Shown here in pieces: positions 1 to 11,979 of a stretch of 64,000 bases of DNA; the first letter of the stretch is position 1, and each line of letters opens with the position of its first letter. The DNA is from Zizania palustris (lineage: Eukaryota > Streptophyta > Magnoliopsida > Poales > Poaceae). The translations under genes were made by a program, and so were the position numbers. The stretch is taken from contig JAAALK010000286.1 in NCBI GenBank assembly GCA_019279435.1, positions 19,487,931-19,551,930 of the forward strand. The letters are read 5' to 3'. Under the pieces are notes generated by a model. It did no database searches. It was given only the letters and a program-made list of their open reading frames with translations, and was not told the DNA's origin.

Positions 1-1771
1 CTACCCCTGCTCTGTCAGCACACATCTTGGTCTTGACCAAGAGCAAATCCATCCTACCCTTTCCCTCAGTGCATTTATTAACCACGGAAAGAAAATATTC
101 ATTTTCAGACATGAGGTTTTCAGCTCGCTCTCTAACAATGCCTAGCTGGTCCTTAAGGGTAATGCACGTGTCACAAACAGGCTGCACATCCTTAGAACTA
201 CCGGCCCTCTCCAATCTAGCCTCTAAATCATGAACATGTTTATCACGTAAATTAATGCTCTCGCGCAATAAAGAACAGTTCATGCATTCAATATTATCAT
301 GAGGTCTAGAATCCACCACCAAAAGCTGCTTCTGTGCAGTCTCAAGCTTAGATAGAGTTTGAGCATGTACAGAACGCAACTGAGCAAGCTCACTCATGAC
401 AACAGTACAAGCTTCACATTCAGCATCATTTATTTTAGACTTAAGCATGGCATATTCAGTAGAAATAGATTCTAGCCTAAGTCTAAGGTCTTTTCTTTCT
501 CTAGCGGCTTGTACAAGTAATCTATCCTGACCAAGAACTACTTCATTCATCTCATCTAATTTAATTAATAGCTCGTCAGATGATAGAGGTACCTCAGATG
601 AGTCAAGCTCATCGCCGCTGTGATCGCTGTCGGCCATGAAGCAAAGGCCGGTGAAGTCTCGTCCCTTCTTGTCCTTCTTGTCCTCCTTCCTTGGAGACTC
701 CTTCTCCTAAGAGCTCGACTCCTCAGTTGAGGAAGTGTCGATGTCGCTGAGAGCAGCAACAAATGCTCTGGAAGCGGCTTTGGCTACTCTCTTAGCCACC
801 TTGCCGCGCTTGCCCTTCACAAAGGGTTTCCTCTCCTTCTTGTGGTATTTGGGGCGCTCACTCTCATCTCTCTTCTTGAGCTTAGGGCAGTTGGCCTTAA
901 TATGAGAAGTGTCGCCACATTCAAAGCAACCACTAAAACCACTTCTCCTCTGATCCCGTCTCTCATGATGAAAACGGGTGAACCTTCTGGCAATGAGAGC
1001 AAGCTCATCATCATCCAGAGTGTCCACTTGCTCCTTTGTGATGGAGACCAGGGAGGATAAAGCAAAACCATCTGCAAGAACACAAGTACCAGATGTGCTT
1101 GGTTCTGCAGCGGTGCCACGGCTAGTGCTAGAAATCAATGCCAATGGCTGTGGCAAAGAGCTTCTATGCACTGCAAGAGATGCCTTGGCAATCTCTGTGG
1201 ACTTCAGCTTGCTAAAGAGCTCATCACAGGTCAATGTGTCATAACCTGTGGACTCCTCAATGCTGGATATCTTTACTTCCCATATGCTACAGTCAAGAGC
1301 ATAGAGAAGCTTGATAGCCCTATCATGATCATTGTAAGCAAGCATCCCGTTGGACCGCAAGTTACTCACTATAGCATCAAAGCGCGAAAACATGGCATCT
1401 ATAGATTCACCAGGTGCCTGCACAAACAGCTGATACTGTTGATTGTATGTGCTTTGGCGCCTGGCCTTGATCTGTGTAGAGCCCTCATGAAAAATAGTGA
1501 GAGTTGTCCAAATTTCCCTAGCAGTCCTAAGGTGCTGCACCCTATCAAACTCACTCCGGCTCAAACCAATGAACAGTATGTTTCTTGCCTTGGAATTGGC
1601 ATTATACTGATCTTTTTCTGTTTCAGTGGTGCGAGTATCAGGGATGGAGTATTGTGAGTCCACAATCTCCCAAATTGCATTTCCTTGGCTTAACAAGTAA
1701 GCCTCCATGCGCACCTTACAGTATGCAAAATCAGTCCCATCGAACAGAGGAATTTTACTAGCTCTGTCCAT
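1..1771 (-). pseudogene. Copia gag, one nonsense codon, truncated by window edge
   Basis: The reading frame opens at an ATG at 1771 (MDRASKIPLFDGTDFAY) and matches the gag at 40482 almost residue for residue. It has a UBN2-type capsid region and one CCHC knuckle (CFECGDTSHIKANC). A TAG at 707-709 replaces the GAG (Glu) codon of the plus-strand copy; beyond it the same frame continues to the window edge with the expected coiled-coil-rich C-terminal half. Gag forms the cytoplasmic particle that packages element RNA. The single stop suggests a recently inactivated copy. Confidence 0.85.
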
Positions 1772-1835
1772 GTCGCCAACAGATCACAAAACCGGTTAAG
1801 GTCAACTGGTGATCTTAACCCGCTCTGATACCAAT

Positions 1836-3873
1836 TGTTGGACCGGAAACGGCGACCAGAGGGGGGTGAATGGGAGCTTTTAAAAACTTGGGCTAAAAAT
1901 AGCCTTCGGTTTTAAATCTGTCTACTGCGGAACAGGCTTCGAACACCAACCTTCGAAGGTCTGGTTCGGAGGTATTTGACAGCTCTGAACACAGGCTTCG
2001 CAAGGAGTAAAAGTCCGAAGTCAAGCAGACTTCGCTCCACCCACAACCCTGAAAACAACTCTGCTAAGTCAGTGCAGGCTCCGCACACAGGGTGCTTCGA
2101 GCAGGCTTCGCACTTCACCCTTCGCAAGACTGGACTACCCTCTGAGGACTTCGACCTAAAACTTAGCGACCGCAACTGGTGCAGGGCTTCATTCTGTAAA
2201 GGTCTAAACGCACACTAAACAGACACCGCTAAGGACTTCGATACGAGAAGCACAACGGGCTTCGCTAGTAAGCAGAGAGGTATAGCCTCTTGTTGCACAG
2301 AGCGAACGCGCACAGAAAAACACACTTCGCACACAACACACTTCGCTAACGCGGGCTTCGATGCACTGCCACAAGTCACTCAGGGTGACACACAAATGGA
2401 TGAAGTGTGCAGCGAGGTATGAAACACAAGCTCAAGCAAAAAGCACACAGAAGCAGGGCTTCGCCGCTTGAACAAGGAACACAATAAAATTGATCTCACT
2501 GGATGAAAACAGAGTGGAGGCTAGTACAGGAGCTCAACAGTAAATGCTCAAAGTGTTAAATGTTACCTACCGAGCCCCCATATTTATATCCCACAGTTCA
2601 CCCAAGTGAATTGACTACTCTACCCCTAGGGTTTACAAAGGTTTTGTCTCTATAGAACTGAGGGGTACAAAAGGTAGTCTACTTTATTCTGGAGGCTTCT
2701 CTGTCAGCTTTGCAGAGGGGACAGCGTCAGCTTTTTGCAGAGCAGACAGTGTCAGCTTTTGCAGTCTTTGACCTTCCTGAAGCCCCCCTTCGCACGCGAG
2801 GGGTGCGGTAGCTTCGGTGAGAAGCCTTGAGCTTGGTGGCCTTCGCTTCGCCGAAGATAGCCTCCGATACAGTGACGGTTTTGAGCCGAAGCCGTCAAAG
2901 CCCCTTGGGCCTTCGCACCACCACCTCCGGAGTGGACCACCACAGCTTCGTAGCTACTCCCAGCTCTAACTCCGTCAGTCCGTGTACCGAAGCCATGCAT
3001 GGCCGAAGTACCACAAGTCATCCTTACTTCGGAGCTCGCCTCGCTCCGAAGCCTTCTTCACTCCGAAGCCCCACTTTCGGAGTACCACCCTTCGAAGTCC
3101 CTCCTTCATCCAAGGCCTCCGCATGAAGCATTCCATGAGCACTTCGTCGCAGTGTCTCTCCCCGAGCACACTCCTCGACGAGCCTCACCCGGACCATGCC
3201 TTCGATGCACCTCGACTTCTGAGACCTTCGTCGGGTACCTTCGAGTGTCTCCCTCCGGAGCACACCTCGAGTGCCTTGCCTCTGCTGAGGACTTGATCCA
3301 CCATACTCCGAAGTCACTCCATCCGGAGTACCCTTCGAAGTGCCTCGCCTCCGAGGACTTTGTCTCGGAGTACCTTCGCTTGGAGCCACGCTCCGCACTT
3401 ACTGCCCTCTCCTAGCGCACCTCGACCCGAGGACCGACCCAGACCCCTTCGCAGCCACCGTGACGGAGCTCCCTGCTCCCCTGGCATCAAGCCTCCCGCT
3501 TGACCCAGGTTCACCTGCCGCGAACCGTCTGTCGCCTCCGAAGTCCCTGCGCACCACAGACAAACAGACAAGTGTATCCAATACTCCGGAGACCTCTCCG
3601 GGTTAGCAACCTTCGGCACACACTCCGGTGTACCGCCCAAAGTACCGAGACCTTCGGTACACACCTAGTCATCGTGTACTGTCGGACCCCTCCGACAGAC
3701 ACACTCCGCTGCAACAGCTGCAACAACCAAACCACCGAACCCTTCGGTGATAGCAGCCTCCGAACACCTTCGGAGTTCCAACCTCTGAACCCCCTTCGGA
3801 GGTACCCCTTCGAACCAGAGGTAAAACTCTGTCAATCACTCATCACACTCCGAAACCAGCCCTTGGTTTCTCA
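1836..3873 (-). repeat. 5' LTR of Copia element A with adjacent initiator-Met primer site
   Basis: On the minus strand the LTR starts TGAGAAACCAAGGG and ends GGTCCAACA, with TG/CA ends and about 2038 bp. The internal side continues ATTGGTATCAGAGCGGGTT (1835-1816), a primer-binding site complementary to plant initiator-Met tRNA. A TATA-like box lies near 2573-2587, seen on the plus strand as CATATTTATATCCC. The sequence is rich in CGAAG/CTTCG motifs. All long reading frames inside it are non-genic. Confidence 0.85.
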
Positions 3874-3876
3874 TTA

Positions 3877-6596
3877 AGCTTCCTCGACGCGTACTCCGGC
3901 TATCATCAAATCTGGCTAAAGCGCAAAGATGAAATCAAGACAAGCTTCATAACTCCTTCAGGAGTCTTTTGTTATGTAAGAATGCCCTTTGGCTTAAGAA
4001 ATGTCGGGGCTACTTTTTCGAGGTTAATTGCTAAGGCCCTAGGTCATCAATTAGGTCGCAATGTAGAGGCCTATATGGATGATATTGTAATAAAGAGTGC
4101 TTTAAAGCACCAACATAGCCTAGACTTAGCAAAAACATTCAATAGCCTTCGGGCATGTGGGATCCGTCTTAACCCCGAAAAATGTATCTTCGGGGCGCAG
4201 GCTGGAAAATTGTTAGGGTATCTAGTTTCAAGCAGAGGGATCGAAGCTAGCCCCACTCAAATAACTGCGTTGCAAAGGATGGATCCCCCAGAGAATTTAA
4301 AGCAAGTGCAAAAGCTAACTGGTCGCCTTGCAGCACTTAGCAGGTTTTTGGCAAGGTCTGCGGAGAGAAGTTTGCCCATTTTCAAAGCATTGAAGGGGTC
4401 CGAAGATTTTGCATGGACACCGGAGTGTCAAAAGAGCTTCGAAGATATTAAGAATTATCTCAGCAACCTCGCTACACACACGGTGCCTGTTGCGGACGAA
4501 ACCCTACTCCTTTACCTTGTAGCTACTGGCTCTGCTGTCAGTGCAGTCCTTGTCAGAGAGGTTGATTTCAACGGGAAATTGGTTTAGAATCCAGTTTATT
4601 TTGTGTCCGAAGCATTGTCTGGAGCAAAAACAAGATATTCCGAGCTTGAGAAATTCACTTATGCTCTGATAATGGCCTCGAGAAAGTTAAGGCATTATTT
4701 CTTGGCACATAATGTAATTGTACCAACTTCATATCCTTTAGAAGATATGCTCCGAAGTAAGGATTCTACAGGAAGAATTAGGAAGTGGGCTGTTGAGTTG
4801 GCACCCTTCGGCACATCCTTTGTGGCAAGAACAACAATTAAGTCACAAGTGTTGGTGGACTTCATGGCAGAGTGGACTCCCCCTGCACCATGGGCTCCGG
4901 AGAACCCAAGTGAAAGGAGTTGGACTATTTACTCCGATGGAGCTTTCCAAGCATCTGGAGTAGGTGTTGGAGCAGTAATAATTTCGCCTTCAGGGCAAAA
5001 GGCGATGTACTCCGCAAGACTCAACTTTAAATGTACTAATAATACAGCGGAGTATGAAGGAATTTTATTGGGACTTCGAAAGGCACGTGCTCTAGGGGCT
5101 ACAAGAGTTGTTATTAAGACAGATTCTCAGATTGTAGCAGGGCACGTAGATAAGAGCTTTCAAGTTCGGCATCCACAGCTTGCAAAATACTTAGAAGAAA
5201 TCTGTAAGATTGAAGCAGCATTTAAAGGGATTTCCATTCGGAGTATACCTAGAGCAGAAAATGTGCAAGCTGACATCTTAGCAAAAGCTGCATCCGGAGC
5301 TATGGACATACCAGAAGAGGCTTTTTATGAAGAACTCAGTACACCTTCGGTGCCACAAATCCCTGCTGCAGAAGTCCTTTGCATTCCAAGTACAGATTGG
5401 CGAAGTTCAATTATGGAATTGTTGCAAGGAGAAGCAAGTATGTCTGAAGGGCCACAGCTTTTGAGGTTGAAACTCAGAATTCGGAGTTATCATATAATCA
5501 ACGGTATTTTGTATAAGGCAGGAGTATGTTCCCCTTTGCTCCGATGTATATCTCAAGCCGAAGGTCAAGAAATTTTCCGAGAAATTCATGAAGGACTCTG
5601 CGGTAGCCATTTGGCCCCTCGAGCTTTGGCAGGAAAGACACTTCGCCAGGGGCTTTATTGGCCTACAATAGTAGCTGATGCGGAGAGCTTAGTCCGCACA
5701 TGCCAAGGATGTCAGTGGATGGGACGAAGAAGTCATCGCCCACCAACAACTCTTCAAGTCATTGCTCCAGTATGGCCCATGGCCAGATGGGGCATGGATC
5801 TTATTGGCCCCTTCCCAGTAGCAAAAGGAAATTTGAAGTTCGAAGTGGTAGCAATCGAATACTTTTCAAAGTGGGTCGAAGCAGAGCCCCTAATAGCTAT
5901 CACTTCGAATAATGTACAAAAAATTTTCTGGAAGAATATTATATGCCGGTTCGGAGTGCCTCGGCAGCTGATAGTTGACAATGGAACACAGTTCGATGTA
6001 GAACCCTTCAGGAAATTCTGTGAAGACCTAGGCATCCAATTATGTTTTGCTGCAGTAAGACATCCTCAGTCCAACGGAGCCGTTGAAAGAGCCAATGGTA
6101 ATATCTTGTCAGGGCTGAATCGAAGAATAGTGGGATTGGCAAAAGGATTGTGGACCGAAGAGCTCTCAAAGATCCTATGGTCCATTCGGACAACTCAGAC
6201 AAGGTCTACTGGTTTCACTCCTTTCAGACTATTATTCGGAGATGAACTATGACACCAACGAAGCTTAAAGGAGGATCTCTTCGCAGCACCAAACCAAAAA
6301 TAGAAGCAGAAAGGCAAACTTCGCTTGATTTAACAGAAGAGACAAGACTTCGAGCTATTGCAAATTTGTCAAAGTATCAGTAGCAGACGAAAACTTGGTT
6401 CGACCCGAAGGTCAAGATTAATGAACTTAGGCCGGGTCATCTCGTTTTGCGAAGTATCATAGCGCCAGGGAAATTAGGAAATAAGTGGGAAGGTCCATAC
6501 ATAATTGTCCGCTCAGGGCGTCCTGGTTCTTTTAAGTTAGCTAATTTGGAACGTGAAGAGTTAGCGCATACATGGCATGCGGAGCACCTAAAGTGA
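3877..6596 (+). pseudogene. Gypsy pol: reverse transcriptase, two RNase H domains, integrase (broken)
   Basis: The frame starts in mid reverse transcriptase at the Copia junction (FLDAYSGYHQIWL); the YMDD active site is near 4070-4083. A TAG at 4585-4587 sits where the family has a residue (GKLV-stop-NPVYF). Next come a degenerate retroviral RNase H and an archaeal-type RNase H (WTIYSDGA, NNTAEYEG, KTDSQ). The integrase has an HHCC finger (about 5586-5712) and D, D, E residues in WGMDLIG, VDNGTQF and NGAVERANG. A one-base deletion near 6248 ends the frame at TGA 6250-6252. The next frame carries the integrase C-terminus to TGA 6594-6596, with another TAG near 6381. Not functional as it stands. 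Confidence 0.88.
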
Positions 6597-6820
6597 TATT
6601 TCGCATAGGGGCTCCTTGTAAGCATTTGTAAACACCTTCCGAATCAATAAAGCTTATGGTTCAGATAATGCCTACCCCCCATATACTTCCCACTTCTAGT
6701 GGACGCACTGGAATAGCGAAGTTGACTGGGAGGGAAGTGTCATTAATTTGAATCATATTTTTTGGACTTCGGACCACTGGTCCGGAGCTTCCGACGAGGT
6801 GGGAAACTCACTGAGAAAAC

Positions 6821-7050
6821 GGATTCCAAGCCACCGGCTTGAAATCATCCGTAAAAAGAGTCGAAGGAGACCAAATAATGTAGATTCCAAGTTTCGGCTT
6901 GAAAGCATCCGTAAAAAGAGTCCAAGGAGACCAAATAATGCGGATTCCAAGTTTCGGCTTGAAAGCATCCGTAAAAAGAGTCCAAGGAGACCACTGCGAA
7001 TTCCAAACCATCGGTTTGATAGCATTCGCAAAAAGAGCCGAAGGAGGCCA
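6821..7050 (+). repeat. about four copies of a 60-bp tandem repeat after pol
   Basis: Units begin with GATTCCAAG at 6822, 6883 and 6943 and a shorter fourth near 6998. Each carries a GGCTTGAAA.CATCCGTAAAAAGAG core followed by AAGGAGACC. The copies are nearly identical in the middle and degrade outward. They lie in the untranslated stretch between pol and the antisense genes. Short frames on both strands here are artefacts of the repeat. Confidence 0.85.
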
Positions 7051-7406
7051 AAACAAAACAGAGTTTGAGCTCATGAGCTTCGAATATCTGTAAAAAAGTC
7101 CAAAGTGACCAATCGTTTGGGACACTAAAGTGTCCGGAAAGTTGTCCGAAGTGATTTCTTTCAAAGCAAAAGGTACTAAGTTACTAGTTTTCAGACTTCA
7201 AGTAGTCGAAGACACTTTATAAGATTTTAATCAATCTTTAAATTGCTGAGGGGCTCCGAGCCTCCAAAATTGTACTCCTAAGTTTTTCTTTGCGCCTAAC
7301 CAACTTTGAGTATAATTCGAAGTTGCTTACGCCCAAAGCGGGGTTGGGAAGTAGGGAGACGATTTTAAAAAATCGATATTTATTATCCAAACAAATTATA
7401 ATTACA

Positions 7407-7875
7407 TCATGAAAAATCGGTGTCTATACCGAGAAGGAATCGAAGACCCTTTCGATCTCTAGAGCTAAGGTTGGAGCGACTAGTTCCAGAGCCAGGAGTT
7501 CTAACAACTTTACGTTTAACTCTTCTACCTCCCTTCGAAGCTCTAAAGTCTTTTCTGTTCTTGTTGAAGCTCGGCCCAAGTTCAGAGTCGTTCGGGGCTC
7601 CTTTCCCAGCTTCCAAGTTCTTCAGGTTTTTTACCCTGAGCTTCATCTTCATCTTCGGACCATGCAATGTCTTCGGAAGATGAAGCTTCCAAGTTAACTT
7701 CTTTTTCTTCCTCTTTAATATAAGATAGTATATCTTTGCTTACCTCGGGCGCAATTGCACCAGAGCTATCTCGAGGAACTAAAAATCGAGGTCGCTTGTG
7801 AAGTTTTAAAAGATCGAAGGTAGCCCATAGCAGGCGTAGTTCTTCGGTAATGTTTAACACTTCGATATCATCCAT
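7407..7875 (-). pseudogene. antisense ORF B of Tat element T1 (frame-broken)
   Basis: It reads opposite to pol. The first half (MDDIEVLNITEELRLLWATF) opens at 7875 and ends in a shifted frame near 7582; the second frame then carries a basic stretch and ends RFLLGIDTDFS at 7407. The element at 50399 has a matching ORF in the same relative place, with SEELR.LWAI near the start and RFFLGLDIDY at the end, so the ORF is conserved between families. It has an acidic middle and basic tail. I do not recognise a family and infer no function. It lies just downstream of the spliced antisense gene and could share its transcript. Confidence 0.6.
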
Positions 7876-7968
7876 ATGAGGTGAAGCCTAAAAACACGAT
7901 AAGCAAATTTTCATTCATAAATGTATAAAAAGCATGATTCTTTACATAGTCAGGATCCTAAGGCAAAT

Positions 7969-10900
7969 CTAGACCTGCGGGTTCGACGGAGGCTGGCTGC
8001 TCGAGGCTTGCGACCGAGCTTGCTTCTGGCGTTGTCCTTCGTCAATCCAAGCCTTGATCACAGTACGACCTTCGGCTCTCCATGAAGCTTGGAAGGCTTG
8101 CCAAGCAGCGGCCACGTCTTCGTAAGGAGTAAGAAGCCGGCTTTCGTCGAAGGTAATGGGAGCCGCCTCTGCGTTTGGAGTTATCGATATTCCCAGATCT
8201 TCGTAGTAACGAAGTATGCCGATAGTAGCCACTTGTCCGGAGATTTCTCCGTACCGAATGCCTGCCATCTTCATCCTCTTCGTAGCTCCTTGGATCATTT
8301 TTAGCCACCGAAGCAAGGAGGCATTGTCTTTCAAAGGAAGTGTCCCAGTAGTACCGAAGTACTCTAGAACACCTAGGAGTTGGTTCATGACCTCCGAAGC
8401 TACCTTCTCTGATTTCAGCTTATCTTCAAGTAAAGCATCCTTCGCCGAAGTCAACTCTTCCACCACACCGGAGAGCCTAGCTGCCTCCGTAGCTAAAGAA
8501 TTTTTCTGGTTAAGTAGGTGGCTAGCCTCCTCTGCAGTTTTGGCCTTTTCTTCCCAGAGATTGACAAGTTCAGCCTCCGCCGTAGCATGCTCCGCCCGCA
8601 TCTTTTCTATTTCCGCCCGAAGCACAATTTGGTCTACTTCGAGCTCCTTATTCGCAGTTTCCAAGCTTTGTCTGGCCCTCCGCTCTGTTGAGACCATGTT
8701 GTCTAAATGGGAAACTCGACCTTCGGAAATGTTAAGATTTCGCTGAAGAGTAGTGATTTCCTCTCGAAGGCGAAGGTTTCCACGTTCGTTTGAAACGTTT
8801 GCAGCTTGGTCCAAGACTATTTGCTGCAAAGAGAAAAAACCAAGATGAGAAATTATTTGTATATGAGATTAATTTTGTTTTGTAGATACTTCGTACCTGG
8901 TACGCTGCACGCTCCATGGCGGCGTTGAGCTCCGAACCCTCAGCTTCGCTCAGGATGGCTACCAAGTCTGTCTCCCCGACTTCGCGGCTAGCTCGATCCA
9001 AAGGCTCAAGCAAAGTCTGAAGTCCGATTCTTCGCTCCAAGAAAGGAGCTAGAAGAGGGAGCATAGACAAGGCCCTCTGGTCGTCTTCGTTCGGCGAGGG
9101 GTCGGAGCGCTGGGTCATATCTTCAGGAACTTCGGCAGACTGGCCCCCTCTGTAGATTGACCTCCGTCTGTCGACTCAGACGGAGTAAATCCCGAACTCG
9201 GAGCAAGGAGAGGGTCCATTTTGCCTTTACCTTTTCCAGGTCCCATTTGGGTGACTTCTGGAATTGGCTCCGGAGTTGCCGAAGTCCTAGGAATTGTATC
9301 TTCGGGACGAACCTCTTCCATAGGAACAGATCCTATTGAGGCAAAGGTATTATACATTGTATAATTTTGTAGGAAAAAAGAACAAAAGGATTATGTGAAG
9401 TTTACCTCCGAATTCTTGTCGACGGGTGAGCATCGGACTGCTTGGCGGGTCAAAAGCTACCCCAAAGTCTTCGTCGGAGTCAGAATTCACGACTAAAGCT
9501 TCGACTGTTGGAGCCTCTTCAGGAGCTGCAGTCGTTGCTTCATCCGGAATCGAAGTTGATTCTGCAGCAACTTCGGCTCCACCTTCATTCATAGGGGCTT
9601 CATCCCGCGGTAAGTCTTCTTGAGCAGCCGAAGTCCCAACTTGCTCGAGGTTGCTTGGAAACTCCGGCACGCTCGCAGCGTCGCCAATGCTTACATCTGC
9701 TTGGGCTCCATCTTTGTCAATTATATCAACAAGCATTCTACCTTCATCCTCCGAAGAATCGGAGACCAAAGCTATTGTACTTGAAGGCACTGCAATTCTT
9801 GGCTTTCGAGTTACTTTCTTTGATGGAGTTTTGGCAGAAGTCGAAGCTCCAACTTCGGCCTTCCTTTTCTTAGGCCCTTGTTCTGAAGGCACCCAATCCA
9901 AAAGAGGAAGGGGAACAACTTCGAGTAACCCCCATACTCGGTTGTTTCGTTCCCAAGTACCCACTAACTTAATCCTCCATTCTTTCTCGACCAGAGTCGG
10001 GACTCCCAGAATTTTCTCTAAAGCTCGCACAATTTGCTCCGAAGTCATAGGAGCTAGAGAGACTGAAAGATAAGTTGACATTGGTTATTTCTTCAAATAA
10101 ATATATATGACACATGTTGTTTCCGAAGTTACCTGCAGGGCTCGAGCTCGAAGAGATCTTTCGGAGGCCGCCCTCCGGATCTTCCTCGAAGGTGATTGGC
10201 CAGTTGGCCATCAGAGGAGGGATCTGAAGTCCGATGAACTCCTCTGCCAGATCCCGCATGCTCAGACGGTGGCTAATGTGTTGAAGTAGGCTAAGGCGAG
10301 CTTCAAGCTGGCCTGGATCCGGGTGGACAAGGGCTTCCCTCCGGAAGTTTATGTCCCGTAGAGGTCCCGCTAGCCGGCTTCCTGCCCCAACTTCGGCGTA
10401 AAACCAGCGGAGGATCCAATCCGTATACCACCTGGCATTGATGGCCTTGGCTGGAAATCGAAGAGCGTACTCATCTCGAAGCCGGAAGTTAATACTCCCA
10501 AAGGACACCACCATCTTCTCACCTCTGGGGCCTACGAAGGTCTTGGGTTGGCAAGAAGCTCGGTGTAGGGCTGTGAAGATTTCTGCTCTTCCTTCGCAGC
10601 CTTCAGCCCGCAATGCCCATTCAAAGATGGCGAGATGTGCTATCGCATTCGGAGAGAGTTGGGGGAGAGTAACATGGAATAAATCCAGTACCTTAGTTAG
10701 GAAGTCGACAGCCGGAAGCCCTAATCCTACTTCGAAAAAGGCTTCGAAGACAACCACTTCTCCGAGCCTTGGCGAAGGAATAGCTTCTTTTCCAGGTTTG
10801 CGAATCACAATCTCCGAACTAATCTTTCCTTCTATCGCTGCTGCGAGCAACTCCCTCTTGCAGGTTGAAGGTCCCAACTGGTAGGATTGATCTACATACT

Positions 10901-11054
10901 TCGACGACGCCGGGAGGAGATCATGAGGATCATCGCGTTGGGGATTTCTTCCTGGCACCGCCATTGCTGCTACTCTTGCTGTCGGAGTCACCGCAGCCTG
11001 CTGCCAAGCCAAGGCTGAAGCCGCCCCAGGAACCTTGAAACTGGTCTTTGCCAT
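7969..11054 (-). CDS. antisense spliced gene A in T1: PF04195 'putative gypsy type transposon' domain plus coiled coil
   Basis: Four exons on the strand opposite pol: 11054-10133, 10062-9406, 9332-8897 and 8823-7969. Each intron is GT-AG (for example donor GTAACTTC, acceptor TCTTTCAG), with phases 1, 1 and 0. ATG 11054 starts MAKTSFKVPGA; the upstream frame has no ATG. Exon 1 holds the PF04195-like region (VVVFEAFFEVGLGLPAVDF, LPQLSPNAIAHLAIFEWALR). Exon 2 has a WERNNRVW motif and then acidic, low-complexity sequence; exon 4 is a roughly 285-residue coiled-coil protein end. Exon 3 needs a minus-one frame change at the G-run 9145-9149 to join both halves. The function of this domain is unknown. 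The homologue at 53651-56400 has the same layout. Splicing is predicted, not shown. Confidence 0.7.
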
Positions 11055-11147
11055 GGATTTGCTCTGGTTGCTCAAGGAAGAAGATGGGGATTAGGGTTTG
11101 TTTGCACTAAAGTGGTGAGAAGAGTACTCGAGAAGGGGTTGGGCCCT

Positions 11148-11157
11148 CTATTTATAG
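11148..11157 (-). promoter_or_regulatory. TATA box of antisense gene A in T1
   Basis: The minus strand reads CTATAAATAG, ending about 94 bp before the ATG at 11054. This spacing is typical of a plant Pol II core promoter. The homologous gene in the element at 50399 has the same box 138 bp or more upstream of its ATG. The box is separate from the LTR, which has its own plus-strand TATA (CTATAAATAC near 11810). Confidence 0.6.
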
Positions 11158-11483
11158 TACAGGCCATGATTTTTTACCGTTTGTATCTGTCGTTCCGCAT
11201 TCTTAACCGTTATTTTGTTGCGGAATTGACGCATCGCGTAACTTCCGTTAGAATAAAAAAGCCAACGGTTATTTCTTCTAAGTCTAAAAAAACTTTCAGG
11301 CTACTTAAGTTAATTCTAAGATAGTTCGAATGTAACTTTCTTAGAAGTTGATTCGAAGTTTTGCATCTCCACGTATTTCGGAGGTGGGTTAAATCTGTTA
11401 ACCCCTACGCATGATTATTTTTCTTGTGTATACTGCTCTCCTAACATTACAGATCTAGCGGAGAAGCGTATTCGAGGGGCTAC

Positions 11484-11979
11484 TATTGGGGGAAAATACT
11501 CCATCTTCGGGGTTATTGCTGTAATAGGACAAAGGCAGGTGATTGAATCAAAGGTTTCCAGCATATAACTTCGGGAATACATTGGATCAAGTTCGAAGTA
11601 TGGAGGCGAACTTGAGTTCGGAGTATATCTTCGAACTTGGACTCTTCCGAGAGCTTCCCTGCCAGCTAGGATGGAAGACTTATCTTCTTTCTCATTAGAT
11701 TAGTCTTTTACCATTTTAGCCCTATTAAGGATACCGAATAGTTTCCACTATGTCGGTTGTAATAGAGGGGTAAAAGGGTTTTTTCCTTAATGTTTGGACC
11801 TATAAATACCCCTCGTTTTACCCTGTAATAACGACGGAATACAAGTTATTCAATATACATCTTCGAACTGTTTTGAGATATTATCCTTTCGGAGGCTTGA
11901 AATAATTTACTTCGCAAACACTTCGTTTGTTAGTTTCTAACTCTTGAGAAACCTGTTAGCGTAATCCTTTACGCCAACA
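11484..11979 (+). repeat. 3' LTR of Tat-like element T1
   Basis: The 496-bp LTR starts TATTGGGGG (a TG to TA change relative to TGTTGGGGG of the related LTRs) and ends ACGCCAACA. It directly follows the polypurine tract CGAGGGGCTAC, which is shared with the element at 50399. A TATA-like CTATAAATACC lies near 11810. The 5' partner is outside the window, so target duplication and age cannot be assessed. Confidence 0.82.

Larger units (their letters stand above)
1..3873 (-). mobile_element. Copia element A (Maximus/SIRE-like), 5' part, runs off the left edge
   Basis: On the minus strand this is a 5' LTR (1836-3873), a primer-binding site (1816-1835) and gag (1771 down to 1). It is the same family as the plus-strand Copia element at 38468-45025: LTR ends, primer-binding site and gag all match. 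The right LTR edge interrupts a Gypsy reverse-transcriptase reading frame that resumes at 3877, so this element inserted into the Gypsy element. The five bases after the LTR, TTAAG at 3874-3878, should be one target-site copy; the other lies outside the window. Lineage assignment rests on the roughly 2-kb LTR and gag similarity and is inference. Confidence 0.88.
3874..11979 (+). mobile_element. Tat-like Ty3/Gypsy element T1 (5' end outside window)
   Basis: Order on the plus strand: broken pol (3877-6596), a 60-bp tandem repeat (6821-7050), antisense genes (7407-11054), polypurine tract (GAGGGGCT at 11475-11482) and 3' LTR (11484-11979). A second RNase H after the usual one, and reverse-strand genes between pol and the 3' LTR, fit the Tat branch (Grande/RIRE2-like). 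The lineage is inference from domain order. The 5' LTR, gag and protease lie left of the Copia insertion, beyond the window. Confidence 0.85.
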
